Assembly: GCA_016748015.1 (NCBI GenBank)
Contig: JAAOMT010000354.1
Span: 1 to 64,000 of the forward strand
Length of the DNA: 64,000 nucleotides
Direction of reading: 5' to 3'
Origin: Geosiphon pyriformis
Taxonomy: Eukaryota > Glomeromycota > Glomeromycetes > Archaeosporales > Geosiphonaceae
In this document: positions 1 to 11,639 of the stretch, piece after piece
How the letters are laid out: the number at the start of each line of letters is the position of its first letter
Numbering within the stretch: the stretch's first letter is position 1
Notes under the pieces: model-generated
What the model was told of the DNA's origin: nothing
Seen by the model: the letters and a program-made list of their open reading frames with translations, nothing else
The model's database searches: none
Made by a program: the position numbers and the translations under genes

Positions 1-905
1 TAGCATAAGCATTAGCACTAATAACCTCTAAATTCTTATTTAAATAATAAATTAAGTTTTTAAGAAGATTTTTTTTGACTTTGGTAATATTGTAGTTTCT
101 AAAAAAATAATTATTGATTCGATTTTTGATGTATTAAAAAAGTGTTTTCTTAAAAACTGTAATTTTATCTCAAATTTCAAATTATTGTTTATAATAAATG
201 TAAATTGACTGATAGTACTTTATAATTATTATGTTTAATATAGTTGCTACTTTAATTTAGTTGTTGTTGTGTTATTCTTAAAAAAACACCAAATATTATT
301 GAAAGTTTTTCTACTCTTTTTTTAATATTATTAATACTGTTTTGCTGTTAATAAAAATTAATAAACTTTTAATAAGTTAATTTTTCTTTCAAAATATTTT
401 TCTTTACTTTTAACTATATATGCTGTTGAATTTATAATAGAATAACCAATTTCATGTCAATTATTTATATAGATATTTTGCAGTAAAAGTTAAATTTTTT
501 ACAAAAAAAATTTATTTGTAAGTTTTTCAAAAATATGTGTAGTTATTTTTCTGTAAAAATCAACTTTTTTACAGAAAATTTCGACTGTAAGTTATTTAAT
601 AATATAAAAAAATAAAAAAAAATATAATAAAGAAAAAAATAAAAAAATGTGTTAAAAAATTGATTTCAAATTCAGATCTAAAAGTTATTAACAGTTTACT
701 AAAATTATTAGCTAATTAATTTCAAAAAATTAATATAAAATAATTAATTTTGAAACAAAAATAATCAAAAATTTTTATGTTTTTTTTTAAAGTAAGTTTT
801 ATTATAACTAATTTTGTATAAAAGATAATTTTTAATAAGATATTTAATAAAAAATACTAAGAAAAATATTAGTAAAAATATATTTTGTTAAAAAAAAAAG
901 CTCTT
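1..905 (-). mobile_element. Gypsy family B 5' end (LTR and gag leader), inverted and decayed
   Basis: Reverse-complemented, this stretch aligns collinearly with 46480–47040 and 63210–64000: the same run of a purine-rich leader, a segment of TTTAC-type repeats, an ACAGCAAA-AACATTAACAACATT motif and then a gag-like reading frame. The LTR part lies roughly at 380–905 and the gag leader at 1–380. It is far richer in A+T than the 63-kb copy; aligned differences are mostly C-to-T or G-to-A. The gag frame contains stops. The first part of the LTR is missing: at about 905–960 the sequence passes directly into integrase sequence of the next element. Confidence 0.7.
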
Positions 906-3900
906 TTTATATATATCTTATTGTAATATTATTTTATAATTTAGCACTTTTTTTTTTAATATTTTAATAAACTAAAAATATAATACTAATAATATAAATA
1001 AATCTTATTTGTCCTGGTTTTTTTGGCTGATCTTGGCTATTGTTTCACATAGTGTTCTGTTAAACCTTTTAACTAACCTATTTGTTTATAGATGATATGG
1101 TAATAATAATGGTCTTTTTATCTCAAATCTTTGACTTAATTCTACCAGTGTTCTATTCACAAAGTGAGTTTCTTGATCTAATAGTAGTTTTTTTGAACAT
1201 CTATATTGACAGATTAAATCTTAATGAACAAATTTGGCAATAGATTTTGCATCTGCTCTTTAAATGGCTTTTGTCTCTGGCCATTTAGTGAGATAGTTCA
1301 TGGCTACTGCAATATACCTGTTGCCTCTGTTGGTGATTGTTAATGGTCTGACTAAGTTGATTCTGATGTGATCAAATAGTTGTTTTACTTTGATTGGTCT
1401 CAATAGTTTACTGGGTTTTGTTTCCTCTTTTCTCTAACAAGCATCACAATTTGAACATATTAAATGATGTCTGGATACATAGATGGCCAATAGTATCTTT
1501 TTCTGATTCTTTTTATGGTTGCTTCTTTGTGAAAATATTCTGCTGTTGAATTTGAATACATGTTGAATAATATTGTCTCTTTTTTTGGTTCTGTAATTAT
1601 TCTGGTTGGTTAATCTAGATTTTTTTTGTTTTTCTGATAAAGTATATTTTGATGGTTGATAAAATATTTTGATTGTTGTTTTATGTTGTTTTGTTCTTTT
1701 TGAGATAATTTTTTCTTGAACAATTTGGTATTTATATAATATTGGAGTTGTTGATATTTTTGTATATTTATCTTTTGTTATATTTTTAGGTTGGAATGTT
1801 TTTAGATTTGTCTTATTTGCGACAAACTATTAGCATTTCCATTTTTTTTTCCATTTTTGTAATGTATTGTATAATTAAATGATAAAAGTTTTATTTTCCA
1901 TCTAACATAACAATTGTCTTCAAATTTTTGTTTCTGAATTGAAGTCAATTCTTTGTGATTAGTATATACCTCAAACTTTTGACTCAAGTATTTTTTCTAT
2001 TTGATAACAGCCCAATAGATAGCTAAGTGTTCTAATGCTGGAGTTTTGTAGTTTTTTTTGGCTGGACTTAAGTTTCTACTAATATAAGTTATTGGATGTT
2101 CTCATCTATCTAGTCTTTTCTGCAATAATACTGTTCTCAATGCTTGACCAGATGCATCAGTTGTAATTATAAATGGTTTATTGTGGTCTGAATAGATTAA
2201 TACTGAGGCTTGAATAAGTTTTCTTCTCAGTATGTCAAAGGCTTTTTGTTGGATTTTAATCTATTTGTATTTGGTGTTCTTTGTTTGGAGTTGATGTAGT
2301 GGTTAAGCTATTTTGGAAAAGTTTTTGATAAAGTGGCAGTAATATCTAGCAAATTCCAAGAATGCTCTTAATTTTGTGAGTTTATTTGGTACTAAGAAAT
2401 TCTTAACAATTTAATCTTATCTGGATCTATTTTGATACTGTCTTTGCTCATAATGTGTCTCAAGAACTTGAGTTCTGTTTTGCCAAAGAAACATTTGTTT
2501 GCATTTAATTTCAATTTTGCTTGTTTGAGTCTTTCAAATACTTGTTAGAGATGATGCAAATGGTTATCAAATGTTTTTGAGAACACATTGATGTCATCTA
2601 AATATACAACTACTGATTTCCATAGTAGTTCTGTATAGACAATTTTGATGAGCCATTGGAATGTGGCTGGAGCATTTATTAAACCAAATAGCATAACTTC
2701 GAATTCAAAATTCTCTTTTCATGTTGTGAAAGCTGTTTTTTTTTATCTTTTGATTTCATGGCTACTTGCCAATAACCACTGTTTAAGTCTAAAGTTGAGA
2801 ACCATTTTTTTCTTTCAAAAGCATTGAACAGTTCTTGAATTTTTGGAGTTGGGTAACTATCTTCTTTTGTTACTTTATTCAGTTTTCAGTAATTGACACA
2901 AAAGTAGATTTTTCCATTTTTCTTATGAACTAATATTATTGGTGATGATTATAAACTTATTAATGGCTGAATTAGCCTATTGTTAAGCATCTAATTGATT
3001 TTTTGATAAATGATTTCATGGCTGGCTGGTAGTACTCTATATGCTATTTGTTTAATTGGTATTGTATCTCCAGTTTTTATCTAATGTTGAATGATGTCAG
3101 TTCTGCCAAATTCATTTTTACTGGCAAAAATGTCATTAAAATTGTTGAGTAACATCTTGAGCTATATATATTGTAGTGGGTCTAAATTTCCCAAGTTTAT
3201 CTGTTCCAATTGTTCTGTTTGGAACAGATAGCATTCTTCTCATTTATATATTGTTTAAGATATAATATCTACATATTTGCACAGTTGTGGAAAATTTGGA
3301 ATGGTGTTTGGCAGTTGGTCCTCAATTTCAGTGGTTAAATATCCAATAGTGGTTCTTTTTGATATCTCAATGGTATTCCCTGTGTTGTTGTAAATGGAAA
3401 TTTTGATGTGCCTGTGGTTTTTGGCTGATATATGTAGATTGACTAATCCAATCTTTCTTGATTCACAAAGTGTTGCTTCTGCCTCAAAAATCTAAATCTG
3501 ATCTTTTATTTTTTTTTCTATGACTACCATGTACTAATTTTATGATAGAATAGAAATTGATTGACAGATGGAAATAATTTTTTTCTTGTCAACAATTTCT
3601 TCCTCTGCCATATTAACTGGTAAATTTATTCTACCTGTAGATCTGAAACTCTGTATCTTTCTAGCTGTAATCTCTAATTCTTCTCTGTTCCCCACTGATA
3701 CTAATTGAACTATTTTAACCAGAGGCAGAAATATTGTCTGTGCTATTTTTTTGTTTGGCTCTATGATATAGGCCTTTTCTGAGTTATTTTGTAACATTAC
3801 AATAATATTTCTTATATATCCTGCATCAATTATTTCTCCTCTAATATTGATTCCTTTTTTTGTTAGACTACTCCTAAATGTTAACTAAACTATTGTTGTT

Positions 3901-4402
3901 GCTGGGATTTCCAGTGCTATTTTTAGATCAATACAAGTGCATGAATGTGGTTCCAATTTGATGGCATTTTTCTCTGAATATCTTAGATCAAACCCTGTAT
4001 TAGTATTATGCACACGTTCTGGCATAATACCTTCATTATTATCACTAAACCATTTCAGTTCCTGCTCTTTGGTAAGATCAGAGAGTGTGATATATTGTTT
4101 GGAGTTTGAATCTGAGTTTGAATTGTTATTGTTATTGCTGTTGCCATTTTGGACAAAGCTGGAATCATTGTTTTTGTTATTATTATTGTTAGAGTTTGAA
4201 TTAAAATTGAAAATTAATTCCAATTCTGATATACAGCTACTGATTAGTTTGTTTTTCTCTGGAATTGTGTAGATCATGCATGGTAGTAGATTGTAAATAA
4301 GATTATACTCATTACAATATTAAAAATTATATAAGATCAAATAATAGTTACATAGTCGAGTATTTATTTCTTCCAACTATTGCTCTTGTTTTTCTCGAGT
4401 GA
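906..4402 (-). mobile_element. Truncated Ty3/gypsy element (dUTPase, RT, RNase H, part of integrase)
   Basis: Read on the minus strand from 4402 down, this follows the plus-strand element at 8840–12250 almost base for base: dUTPase, reverse transcriptase with an intact YLDD box (about 2590–2615), RNase H with TDAS (about 2140–2160), then integrase, which fades out near 960. It has no LTR of its own. It stops at 4402–4406, exactly where the LTR of the next element starts, so it was cut there by insertion or recombination. Frames are interrupted by many stops. Comparison with the plus copy is informative because each copy keeps residues the other has lost. Confidence 0.85.
3590..4277 (-). pseudogene. 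dUTPase domain of gypsy pol, broken
   Basis: Trimeric-type dUTPases hydrolyse dUTP to dUMP and pyrophosphate. The minus strand carries an Asn/Ser-rich low-complexity linker (codons within 4100–4230), motif 1 TGFDLRYS, motif 2 remnant RSSL, motif 3 IIDAGY, a KIAQTIFL motif 4 and a motif 5 remnant SFRSTGR (canonical GFGSTGR). A stop at about 3882–3884 separates motif 1 from motifs 2–5, so no complete domain can be translated. Motif 3 keeps its Asp here, which is Asn in the other copy at about 9415. The linker resembles coding sequence of low complexity; the Leu-rich frame on the opposite strand is only its shadow. Confidence 0.85.
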
Positions 4403-4406
4403 GTGC

Positions 4407-5230
4407 TGTTACTCATAAAAAAAAAAAATAGTAGACCAATAAGAGAGTAGTAGTTAATACATGAGCACATTGCTCAGCAATATGGAGCAATATCAGAAAT
4501 TATGGCACATTGTTTAGCAATGTAGAGCAATATTAAAGAATTAGGGCATATTGCTCAGCAATGTGAGCATTGCTTAAGAAATCATTGCACATTACTTGAG
4601 AAGGTGAATGATCTCATAGAATATAAATTATGTATATATAGCAGTAATATTAGAAGAAAAAAAAATAGACCTCTTAATTAAGATTTTATCTAAGCAACCT
4701 TTCACATCACAAATATCAATAAATAATTATTCACTATCTCAAATCTACTCTACTATTAACACTTTATGTTGATAGAAATTGATACTTAATAACACTGGAA
4801 CAATAGCTCTTGATTACAGCTATTAACGGAATACTAATTTGCAATTGTCTTGGCTTATTTCTTTATTTCTTTATTTTTTTTTATTTTCTTTGTTATTTCT
4901 TTTTGTTTTACTAATTGAAAAAAATTAAAGCACTGAGTTACAAATGTCATAAAGACTGGTAAAAGACTCGTGAAACAAGAGTAGAACACTTATAATTAAG
5001 GATAACTTACTAGGAAGATTATTGGTCATCATGCTGAAAAAAAAATTTGACAGAATTGTAATTCTGAAAGACTACTAAAACAACAATTGAATCTTTGTTT
5101 ATTATACAAAGGACTTAACAAAAAATCTTCAGATACCAACAACCTTCAAAAACCAAGATCAATATATCAATTGAACACCATATTATGAATTTGTTATTTG
5201 CTTTGAGACTTTAAATAATCATTGGTAATA
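4407..5230 (+). repeat. 5' LTR of gypsy element A
   Basis: Starts TGTTACTCATAAA and ends in GTAATA, a decayed form of the GTAACA seen at the end of the 3' LTR; TGTTAC/GTAACA is the short terminal inverted repeat. It aligns end to end with 13528–14346 and, inverted, with the solo LTR at 61243–62068. About 4455–4600 contains three tandem units of about 41 bp, each with a near-palindrome of the form ATTGCTNAGCAAT followed by GAGCAAT. Confidence 0.9.
4455..4605 (+). promoter_or_regulatory. Tandem palindromic repeats in LTR U3
   Basis: Three imperfect copies of a unit of about 41 bp occur in a row. Each has the palindrome ATTGCTCAGCAAT (or a variant ATTGTTTAGCAAT) and a second half-site GAGCAAT. 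The array recurs in the 3' LTR (about 13595–13720, one unit shorter) and in the solo LTR (about 61855–62010). Position in U3, upstream of where an LTR promoter would fire, suggests binding sites for a dimeric transcription factor. That role is inferred only from the symmetry and conservation. Confidence 0.5.
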
Positions 5231-5274
5231 TTTGGTGCTCTCTGTAAAATATAATCCTACAAAAAACCAGCACC

Positions 5275-7450
5275 AGCAACAATTATCCAAAAATAGCAGA
5301 ATCAGAAATAATAGAGACAAACTATTTAAGATTTGCCAAATTCTTATTTCAACAGTACAGCCAACAATTGGGCCTAATTAACAACTATTATCCAGCAGAA
5401 TCAGCCTTCAACTTCTAAATCAATGAAAAAATCACAGATTTCCTAGGAAGACCAGTTGATATTGAATCAGCAAAAAAAAATTTCTATACAGAATTAATTC
5501 AACACACCAGCTTACTATGAAATTACAGTTTCATCCCAATCATCAAAGAAATTAATCAAGAAATTGAAAGATACACTCAAGAACAATTCCTTATTACCTA
5601 CACAGATAAGAGTAAAAGAAAGCTATAAACAGTAATAATTCTAAAAGAAACACAATTATCAACATGGAAGAAACAAAGAATTAAATCTTTACTATATCTA
5701 TCATATTATTATACACCTGAAAGTACCATCAACATTTCATTAGCAGGTGCATCCACATTAAATATAACATCAACATTTAGATGACTACCATTCCAAAGTA
5801 AACAAAAGAAAACAGAATTACTAGGAATCTATGGCAATTACTTCAAAGGATTTAAATTGTGATTGCCAATACCATCAGAATTTTGATTACTGTCATCTTT
5901 ACCAGATTTTGGAACCACAAGTCCTTGGAAGATAACAGCATCAAAAGAAGAAGATTAAGAATTTAATTATCAAAATCTGATTACAGAAAATCTGAAAGTT
6001 GGAATTCTAAATATTCAAACCCAGTAAACTCAAAATAATCCAAATTCCGAATTAATTAATCAGCAAAACTTATCTCTAAAAATTGTTATTAATTAACAAC
6101 CAATTGATCTGATTGCTGAACAACTTCAACTGCCAATACTACCTTAGCAATTACCTCTTCAACCACCACAACAACCAAACTTGGATCCAATGACTTATGT
6201 TCCAATAGCAAAACTTGAAAAATTTACCAGCGAAGAGAATGACACCCAAGTATGACTAAACAATATGGAAAAAGCTATTACTGCTAATAGATAGAATAAT
6301 GCAAGAACCATGTAAGCCATTTTATACTTTTTTCAGAATACTATTGACTCTTGGTATCAGAGCTTGGTCAACAAACCTCAGGATTTCAATGCATTTAAGC
6401 TTGAGTTTTTGAGATATTTAGCAACAATAACAGTATTAATCACTTAGCCAATACCTTTACTACCATTAAGCAAAAAAAAACTGAAACAATCACTACTTAC
6501 TTCGAATGCTTCCATAGAAACTTGCACCAAATACAAGCAATTGATGTGAATTATTTTATAGCACCACAGATTCTGAACCAGTTCATCCATGGATTGCATA
6601 GTAGTATACTTTAATGCATATATTCAATGCACTCACAAACTTTCTAAGATGCAGTTACCAATACATGAAATTTTGAATTCACTAAACTCAAAGCTAACTA
6701 CACTTAAGCCATTAATCTAGTAATGAATGGATCATTTGAATTGGATTCAAAGTTGAAACAATTCAGTAATTCCATTAATCAAAAATTAGAGGAATACTTA
6801 GGTGACAATTGTGCAATTTATCAATCTTCTTAACAATGCAATAACCAAGAAAACTCCAATTGTTTCCAAAATCAATCACATTTATTATTGTTGACCAATC
6901 AATAGTAGCAATAGAAAATACATATTTGCTACTACTGTAGTAAACAAGAACATCTGAGAATTGACTGCAGGTTAAGAATAGACAACCAACAATTAGAAAA
7001 TTAATATCAAAACCCCAATTGCCAGTTTCAAACTTTAGATTAATACCCAAATCAGGATCACTACTCATCTTATTACATCCAAATAACACAATAGCCAATT
7101 TATTAATTATCAATATATTAAGCTCCAATTTATTAACTGACAACACCTGTAATTTATCAGCCACAGCCACAACCTATCTATCAATCATAGTCCCAAGTGC
7201 TATATCAGCCTTTACAAATTCAAACACTGTTACAAAACTTATCTTAAAACAGAATCTAAAGGCTGAGAATGACACAACAAAATTGAAGATTGGTGATAGT
7301 AGTTCATCAACTAATCTTCAGTTTTTCAACACAACCATCAAAATCTCAACAGCAGAATTCGAATACCAGGTACATCCAAAACCCGAATTCTTAACACTAT
7401 TTAAGTCTCTTAGTAACCCCAGAAAATGTCTTATCCAATAACTTGGGAAC
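5275..7450 (+). pseudogene. gag of gypsy element A, with CCHC zinc knuckle
   Basis: Gag builds the virus-like particle and packages element RNA. Reading across stops, recognisable stretches are PFQSKQKKTELLG (about 5793), a Pro/Gln-rich spacer (about 6120–6180), DSWYQSLVNKPQDFNAFK (about 6349–6402), which is the typical gag capsid core, and one zinc knuckle CYYCSKQEHLRIDC (6927–6968), a C-x2-C-x4-H-x4-C finger. Many stops interrupt it, most explained by CAA/CAG to TAA/TAG or TGG to TAG/TGA changes. After the knuckle a spacer leads to the protease. No start codon can be assigned safely. Not translatable as it stands. Confidence 0.8.
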
Positions 7451-7599
7451 CAACTAAACACAACCACTTACTTACAACATAGCTCTAGCCACCATTATCA
7501 ACAATGAATCACTAGCAGCAATTTTTCCATTCAAACTCAAGAAACTGTCATCCACACTATTGTTCAATAGAGCCATGCTCAAAGAAAAACTGATCACTG

Positions 7600-7915
7600 T
7601 CATGTACACTAATGCTAAAGTTGATGGTCACTCCATCAAACTCATATTAGATAACAGGTTAGCAGGTAGCATTATTACATGACAACTCATGAACCAATTA
7701 GGTCACTGAGTTAATCATACTGCCAGCACCAAAATTATAACAGCCAATGGAACAACCAAAACTCCAATTGGTGAGATTGATAATCTCTTCATAAAAGTCA
7801 ATGGCATCATTGTACCCATCAAGATATTAGTTATGAAAACCATTCAGTATCAAGCACTGGTTGGTAATAACTGGTTGTCCAAAACAAATACAATGCTTGA
7901 CTGGACCACTCAGAA
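7600..7915 (+). pseudogene. Retropepsin-like aspartic protease, active site lost
   Basis: The frame gives DGHSIKLILDNRLAGSIIT, then a distal segment with VPIKILVMKTIQYQALVGNN and NWLSKTNTMLDW. This is the pattern of gypsy proteases: hydrophobic-ILD-S/T-G-A-S followed by a beta-rich body and an ALVGNDW-type second loop. The catalytic D-S/T-G reads D-N-R here, so the enzyme is dead, and two TGA stops fall inside the domain. It would have matured Gag and Pol from the polyprotein. It lies between gag and the Cys-rich/dUTPase section. Confidence 0.75.
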
Positions 7916-8324
7916 ATTGCAACTCAATCAGAATAGATAACACATATGAGTACCAGCAATATGTGGTTATTTCAAACTCAGTAACAATGTACCAGCACCA
8001 CTTATTAAATTTAAAAATGAAGAGAAAAAACTTATCTGAGAAGCGTATCAAGTTTCCTGGGCTGACACTGACCACAATGAATTACTGCTGATACTATCAT
8101 AGGATGACAAAGAAAAGGAAAAAAGAGAAGAAAACCTTACTTGAAAAACCAATCAAAGTTATTGGAATAATGATGATCAAAGCAAGCAGCCACCAATTTG
8201 GACTTGGAAAGAAAAAGAGAAAGAAAAGGAAAAAAAAGAAGAATCAACACCAGCCACTACCTCTACTTATACACTATATACTCACTTGTCATTACACTAG
8301 TCTAACTATTACCAACCAAAACTG

Positions 8325-8588
8325 ATATGTGTTAATTGCAGCAAGAAATTGTTGTTAATAGGTGTGTGTTGTGGCAACAATAAGAAATACTCTATAGCAA
8401 CCAAATTTTACCACCACCCATGCATTTTAAAATGCTTTGAAAGACCAAAGAGACAAGAAAAATGGGACAACAAATCATGTTTAGCTTGCAGCAAAACTTT
8501 TCTTGACAAAAAAATGTGGAACAACATTCCTGGAAAAAGAAAAACATGCGATAAATCATGTCAGTACATAATCCTAATAAGTGACTAA
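8325..8588 (+). pseudogene. Cys-rich domain between protease and dUTPase of gypsy pol
   Basis: An open stretch of about 80 codons ends at 8588 and contains spaced Cys pairs: CVNC near 8330, CC at about 8370, CILKC at about 8425, CLAC (8486–8497) and CDKSC (about 8547–8560), plus a His pair (HH) ahead of the CILKC. The spacing suggests a two- or three-site zinc-binding module. It follows a Lys/Glu-rich linker (8104–8250) and precedes dUTPase. I do not recognise the family; it is not a standard CCHC knuckle or integrase HHCC finger. Function unknown; nucleic-acid or protein binding would be a guess. Confidence 0.5.
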
Positions 8589-8969
8589 GTAAAAAAAAGA
8601 ACACCAATAGAAGCTGCCTAGAGAAGAGCAGTAAAACATCTAGACAGTTGTCCACATAATAATAATGAAATCTGGCAAATGACACTTACCAAAATTAAAA
8701 GAGCATTACCAGAAAAAATAAGGATAATCAAAAACAACCCACCAGAACCCATAGAACTTGACTGAGGCCCAAACTCAGATATTATCTTAGAGTCTATAGA
8801 TCCAGAACAATTCCATGAGCATTACCAAGAATTAGCACCCATTTAAGAAGAACAAAAGCAATAGTTAGAAAAAATAGATATCCAACTATGTGACTACTGT
8901 TTGATCCTATGTAACTTTCAATATTGTAATAAGTGTGATCTCATTTACAATTTATCACCATGCATAATC

Positions 8970-9986
8970 TACATGATTTTAGAGAAAGATAAACCAATCA
9001 GTAACTGTACATTAGAATTGAAATCAACTTTCAATCCTAATTCAAACTCTGACAATGATGATAATGAAAACAATGGTTGTAACTTCATTCAAAATGGCAA
9101 CAGCAATAACAATGATAATTCAAACTCAGATTTAAACTCCAAACAATATATTGCACTTCTTGATCTTACCAAAGAGCAAGAACTGAAATAGTTCAGTGAC
9201 AATGATGAAGATATTATGCCAGAATGTGTGCATGATACTGATGCAGGATTTGATCTGAGATATTCAAAGAAAAATGCCATTAAATTAAAACCACATTTGC
9301 ACACTTATATTAATCTGAAAATAGCACTGGAAATCTAAGTAATAACAATGGTTTAGTTAGCATCTAGGAGTAGTCTAACAAAAAAAAGAATCAACATCAA
9401 AGAAGATATAATTAATGCAGGATATGTAGGAAATATCATTGCAATACTACAAAATGATTCAGAAAAGGCCTATATCATAGAGCCAAATAAAAAGATAGCA
9501 CAAGCAATATTCCTGTCTCTGGTTAAAATAGCTTAATTAGTATCAGTAGGGAACAAAGAAAAATTAGAGATTACAGCTAAAAAGATACAGAGTTTTGGAT
9601 TTATGGGTAGAATAGATGTACCAGTTAATATGGCAGAGGAAGAAATTGTTGACAAGGGAGAAATTATCTCCACCCATCAATCAATTTCTATTTTACCATA
9701 TGATCAGTATATGGTAGTTATAAAAAAAAAAGTAAAGGATCAGATTCAAATTTTTGAGACAGAAGCAACACTTTGTGAATCAAAAAAAATTGGATTAGTC
9801 AATCTATATATATCAGCCAAGAACCACAGGCACATCAAAATTTCCATTTACAAAAACACAAAAAATAGCATTAAGATATTGAAAGGAACCACTATTGGAT
9901 ATTTGATCATTGAAATTAAGGACCAACTGCCAAACACCATTCCAGATTTTCCACAACTGTGCAAATATGTAGATATTATATCTTAA
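8970..9986 (+). pseudogene. dUTPase domain of gypsy pol plus downstream beta-rich domain
   Basis: One frame carries all five dUTPase motifs: DAGFDLRYS (about 9239), SRSSL (about 9362), INAGYVGN (about 9412), KKIAQAIFL (about 9490) and SFGFMGR (about 9593). Low-complexity Asn-rich sequence precedes it. Stops at about 9189, 9337, 9354 and 9534 break it; the inverted copy has Trp or Gln codons at the same places, so these are transitions. Motif 3 Asp, which orients the nucleotide and catalytic water, is Asn here. A further domain of about 125 codons (9603–9986), ending YVDIIS, is open and links to reverse transcriptase. Its family is unknown to me. Confidence 0.88.
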
Positions 9987-9989
9987 ACA

Positions 9990-10945
9990 ATATACAAATG
10001 AGAAGAATGCTATCTGTTTCAAACAGAACAATTGGAACAGATAAACTTGGGAAATCTAGACTCACTACAATGTATGTAGCTCAAAATATTACTCAACAAC
10101 TTCAATGACATCTTTGCCAGTAAAAATAAATTTGGCAGAACTGAGATTATTTAGCATCAGATAAAAACTGAAGATATAATGCCAATTAAACAAAGAACAT
10201 ACAAAGCACCACCAGCCAGCCATGAAATCATTCATCAAAAAATCAATTAGATGCTTGACAATGTGCTAATTCAGTCATTAATGAGTTCATAGTTATCACC
10301 AATAGTACTAGTCCATAAGAAAAATGGAAAAATCCACTTTTGTGTGGATTATCAGAAACTAAATAGAATAACAAAAGAAAATAGTTATCTAATTTCAAAG
10401 ATTCAAGAATTGTTTGATGCTTTTAGAGGAAAAAAATAGTTCTCAACTTTAAACTTAGATAGTAGTTACTAACAAGTAGCCATAAAACCAGAAGATAAAG
10501 AGAAAACAGCTTTTACAACATAAGAAGAGAATTTTGAATTCAAAGTTATGCTATTTGGCTTAATGAATGCTCCAGTCACATTCCAATGGCTCATCAAAAT
10601 TGTCTATACAGAACTACTATGAAAATCAGTAGTTGTATACTTGGATGACACCAATGTGTTCTCAAAAACATTTGATAACCATTTGCATCATTTCCAACAA
10701 GTATTTGAAAGACTCAAACAAGCAGAATTGAAATTAAATGCAAACAAATGTTTCTTTGGCAAAACAGAACTCAAGTTCTTGGAACACATTGTGAGCAAAG
10801 ACTGTATCAAAATAGATTCAAATAAGATTGAGATTGTTAAGAACTTCTCAGTACCAAATAAACTCACAAAATTAAGAGCATTCTTGGAATTTGCTAGATA
10901 CTACTGCCACTTTATTAAAGACTTTTCCAAAATAACTTAACCACT
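9990..10945 (+). pseudogene. Reverse transcriptase domain of gypsy pol
   Basis: Recognisable motifs in order: a thumb-proximal SPIVLVHKKNGKIHFCVDYQ (about 10300–10360), KFSTLNLDSSY equivalent (about 10435–10470), EFKVMLFGLMNAPVTFQ (about 10536–10586), the catalytic YLDD box (10638–10649) followed by VFSKTFDNHLHH, and ECKFFG-type NKCFFGKTELKFL (about 10743). These are RT motifs of Ty3/gypsy type. The YLDD is intact, but motif A and flanks have several stops, so no full domain can be made. Frame 10641–10940 is the longest open piece. Confidence 0.9.
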
Positions 10946-11024
10946 ACATTAACTCCAAACAAAAAACACCAAATACAAATAGATTAAAATTCAACAAAAA
11001 ACTTTTAACATACTGAGAAAAAAA

Positions 11025-11405
11025 CTTATTCAAGCCTCAGTATTATTCTATTCAGATCACAGTAAATCATTCATAATCACAACTGATGCATCTGGTCAAG
11101 CATTGGGAGCAGTAGTATTACAGAAAAAACCGAATAGATGAGAACACCAAATAGTTTACATTAGTAAAAGCTTAAGTTCAGTTGAAAAAAACTATACTTC
11201 AGCATTAGAACACTTAGCTATCTATTGGGCTGTTACCAAATAGAAAAAATACTTGAGTCAAAAGTTTGAGGTATATACTAATTACAAGGAATTGATTTCA
11301 ATTCAGAAGCAAAAATTTGGAGATGATCACCATTTAATTATACAGTATATTATAAAAAAGGAAAAAAAAATAGAAATGCCAATGGTTTGTCACAAATAAG
11401 ACAAG
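11025..11405 (+). pseudogene. RNase H domain of gypsy pol
   Basis: FIITTDASGQALGAVVLQK (about 11070–11126) is the gypsy-type RNase H opening with the first catalytic Asp. YISKSLSSVEKNYTSALEHL (about 11159–11218) contains the conserved Glu-bearing helix, and a later YTNYKELISI segment matches the TDHKALxxL motif with Asp replaced by Asn. The domain removes element RNA from the RNA–DNA hybrid. Internal TAG codons, for example after 11238, interrupt it, and a frame change follows about 11310. Confidence 0.8.
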
Positions 11406-11639
11406 TCTAAAAACATTTCAACCCAAAAATATAACAAAAGATAAATATATAAAAATATCAACAATTCTAACATTATATAAATACTAAATTTTTCAAGGAG
11501 AAATTATCTCAAAAAGAACAAAACAACATAAATCAACAATCAAAATATTTTATCAACCATCAACATATACTTTACCAGAAGAACAAAAAAAATCCAGATC
11601 AACCAACCAGAGTAATTACAGAACCAGAAAAAAAGACAA

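Noticed and set aside
3937-4272. Leu/Glu-rich plus-strand frame of 111 codons
   Set aside because: Antisense of the Asn/Ser-rich linker and dUTPase motif 1 on the minus strand.
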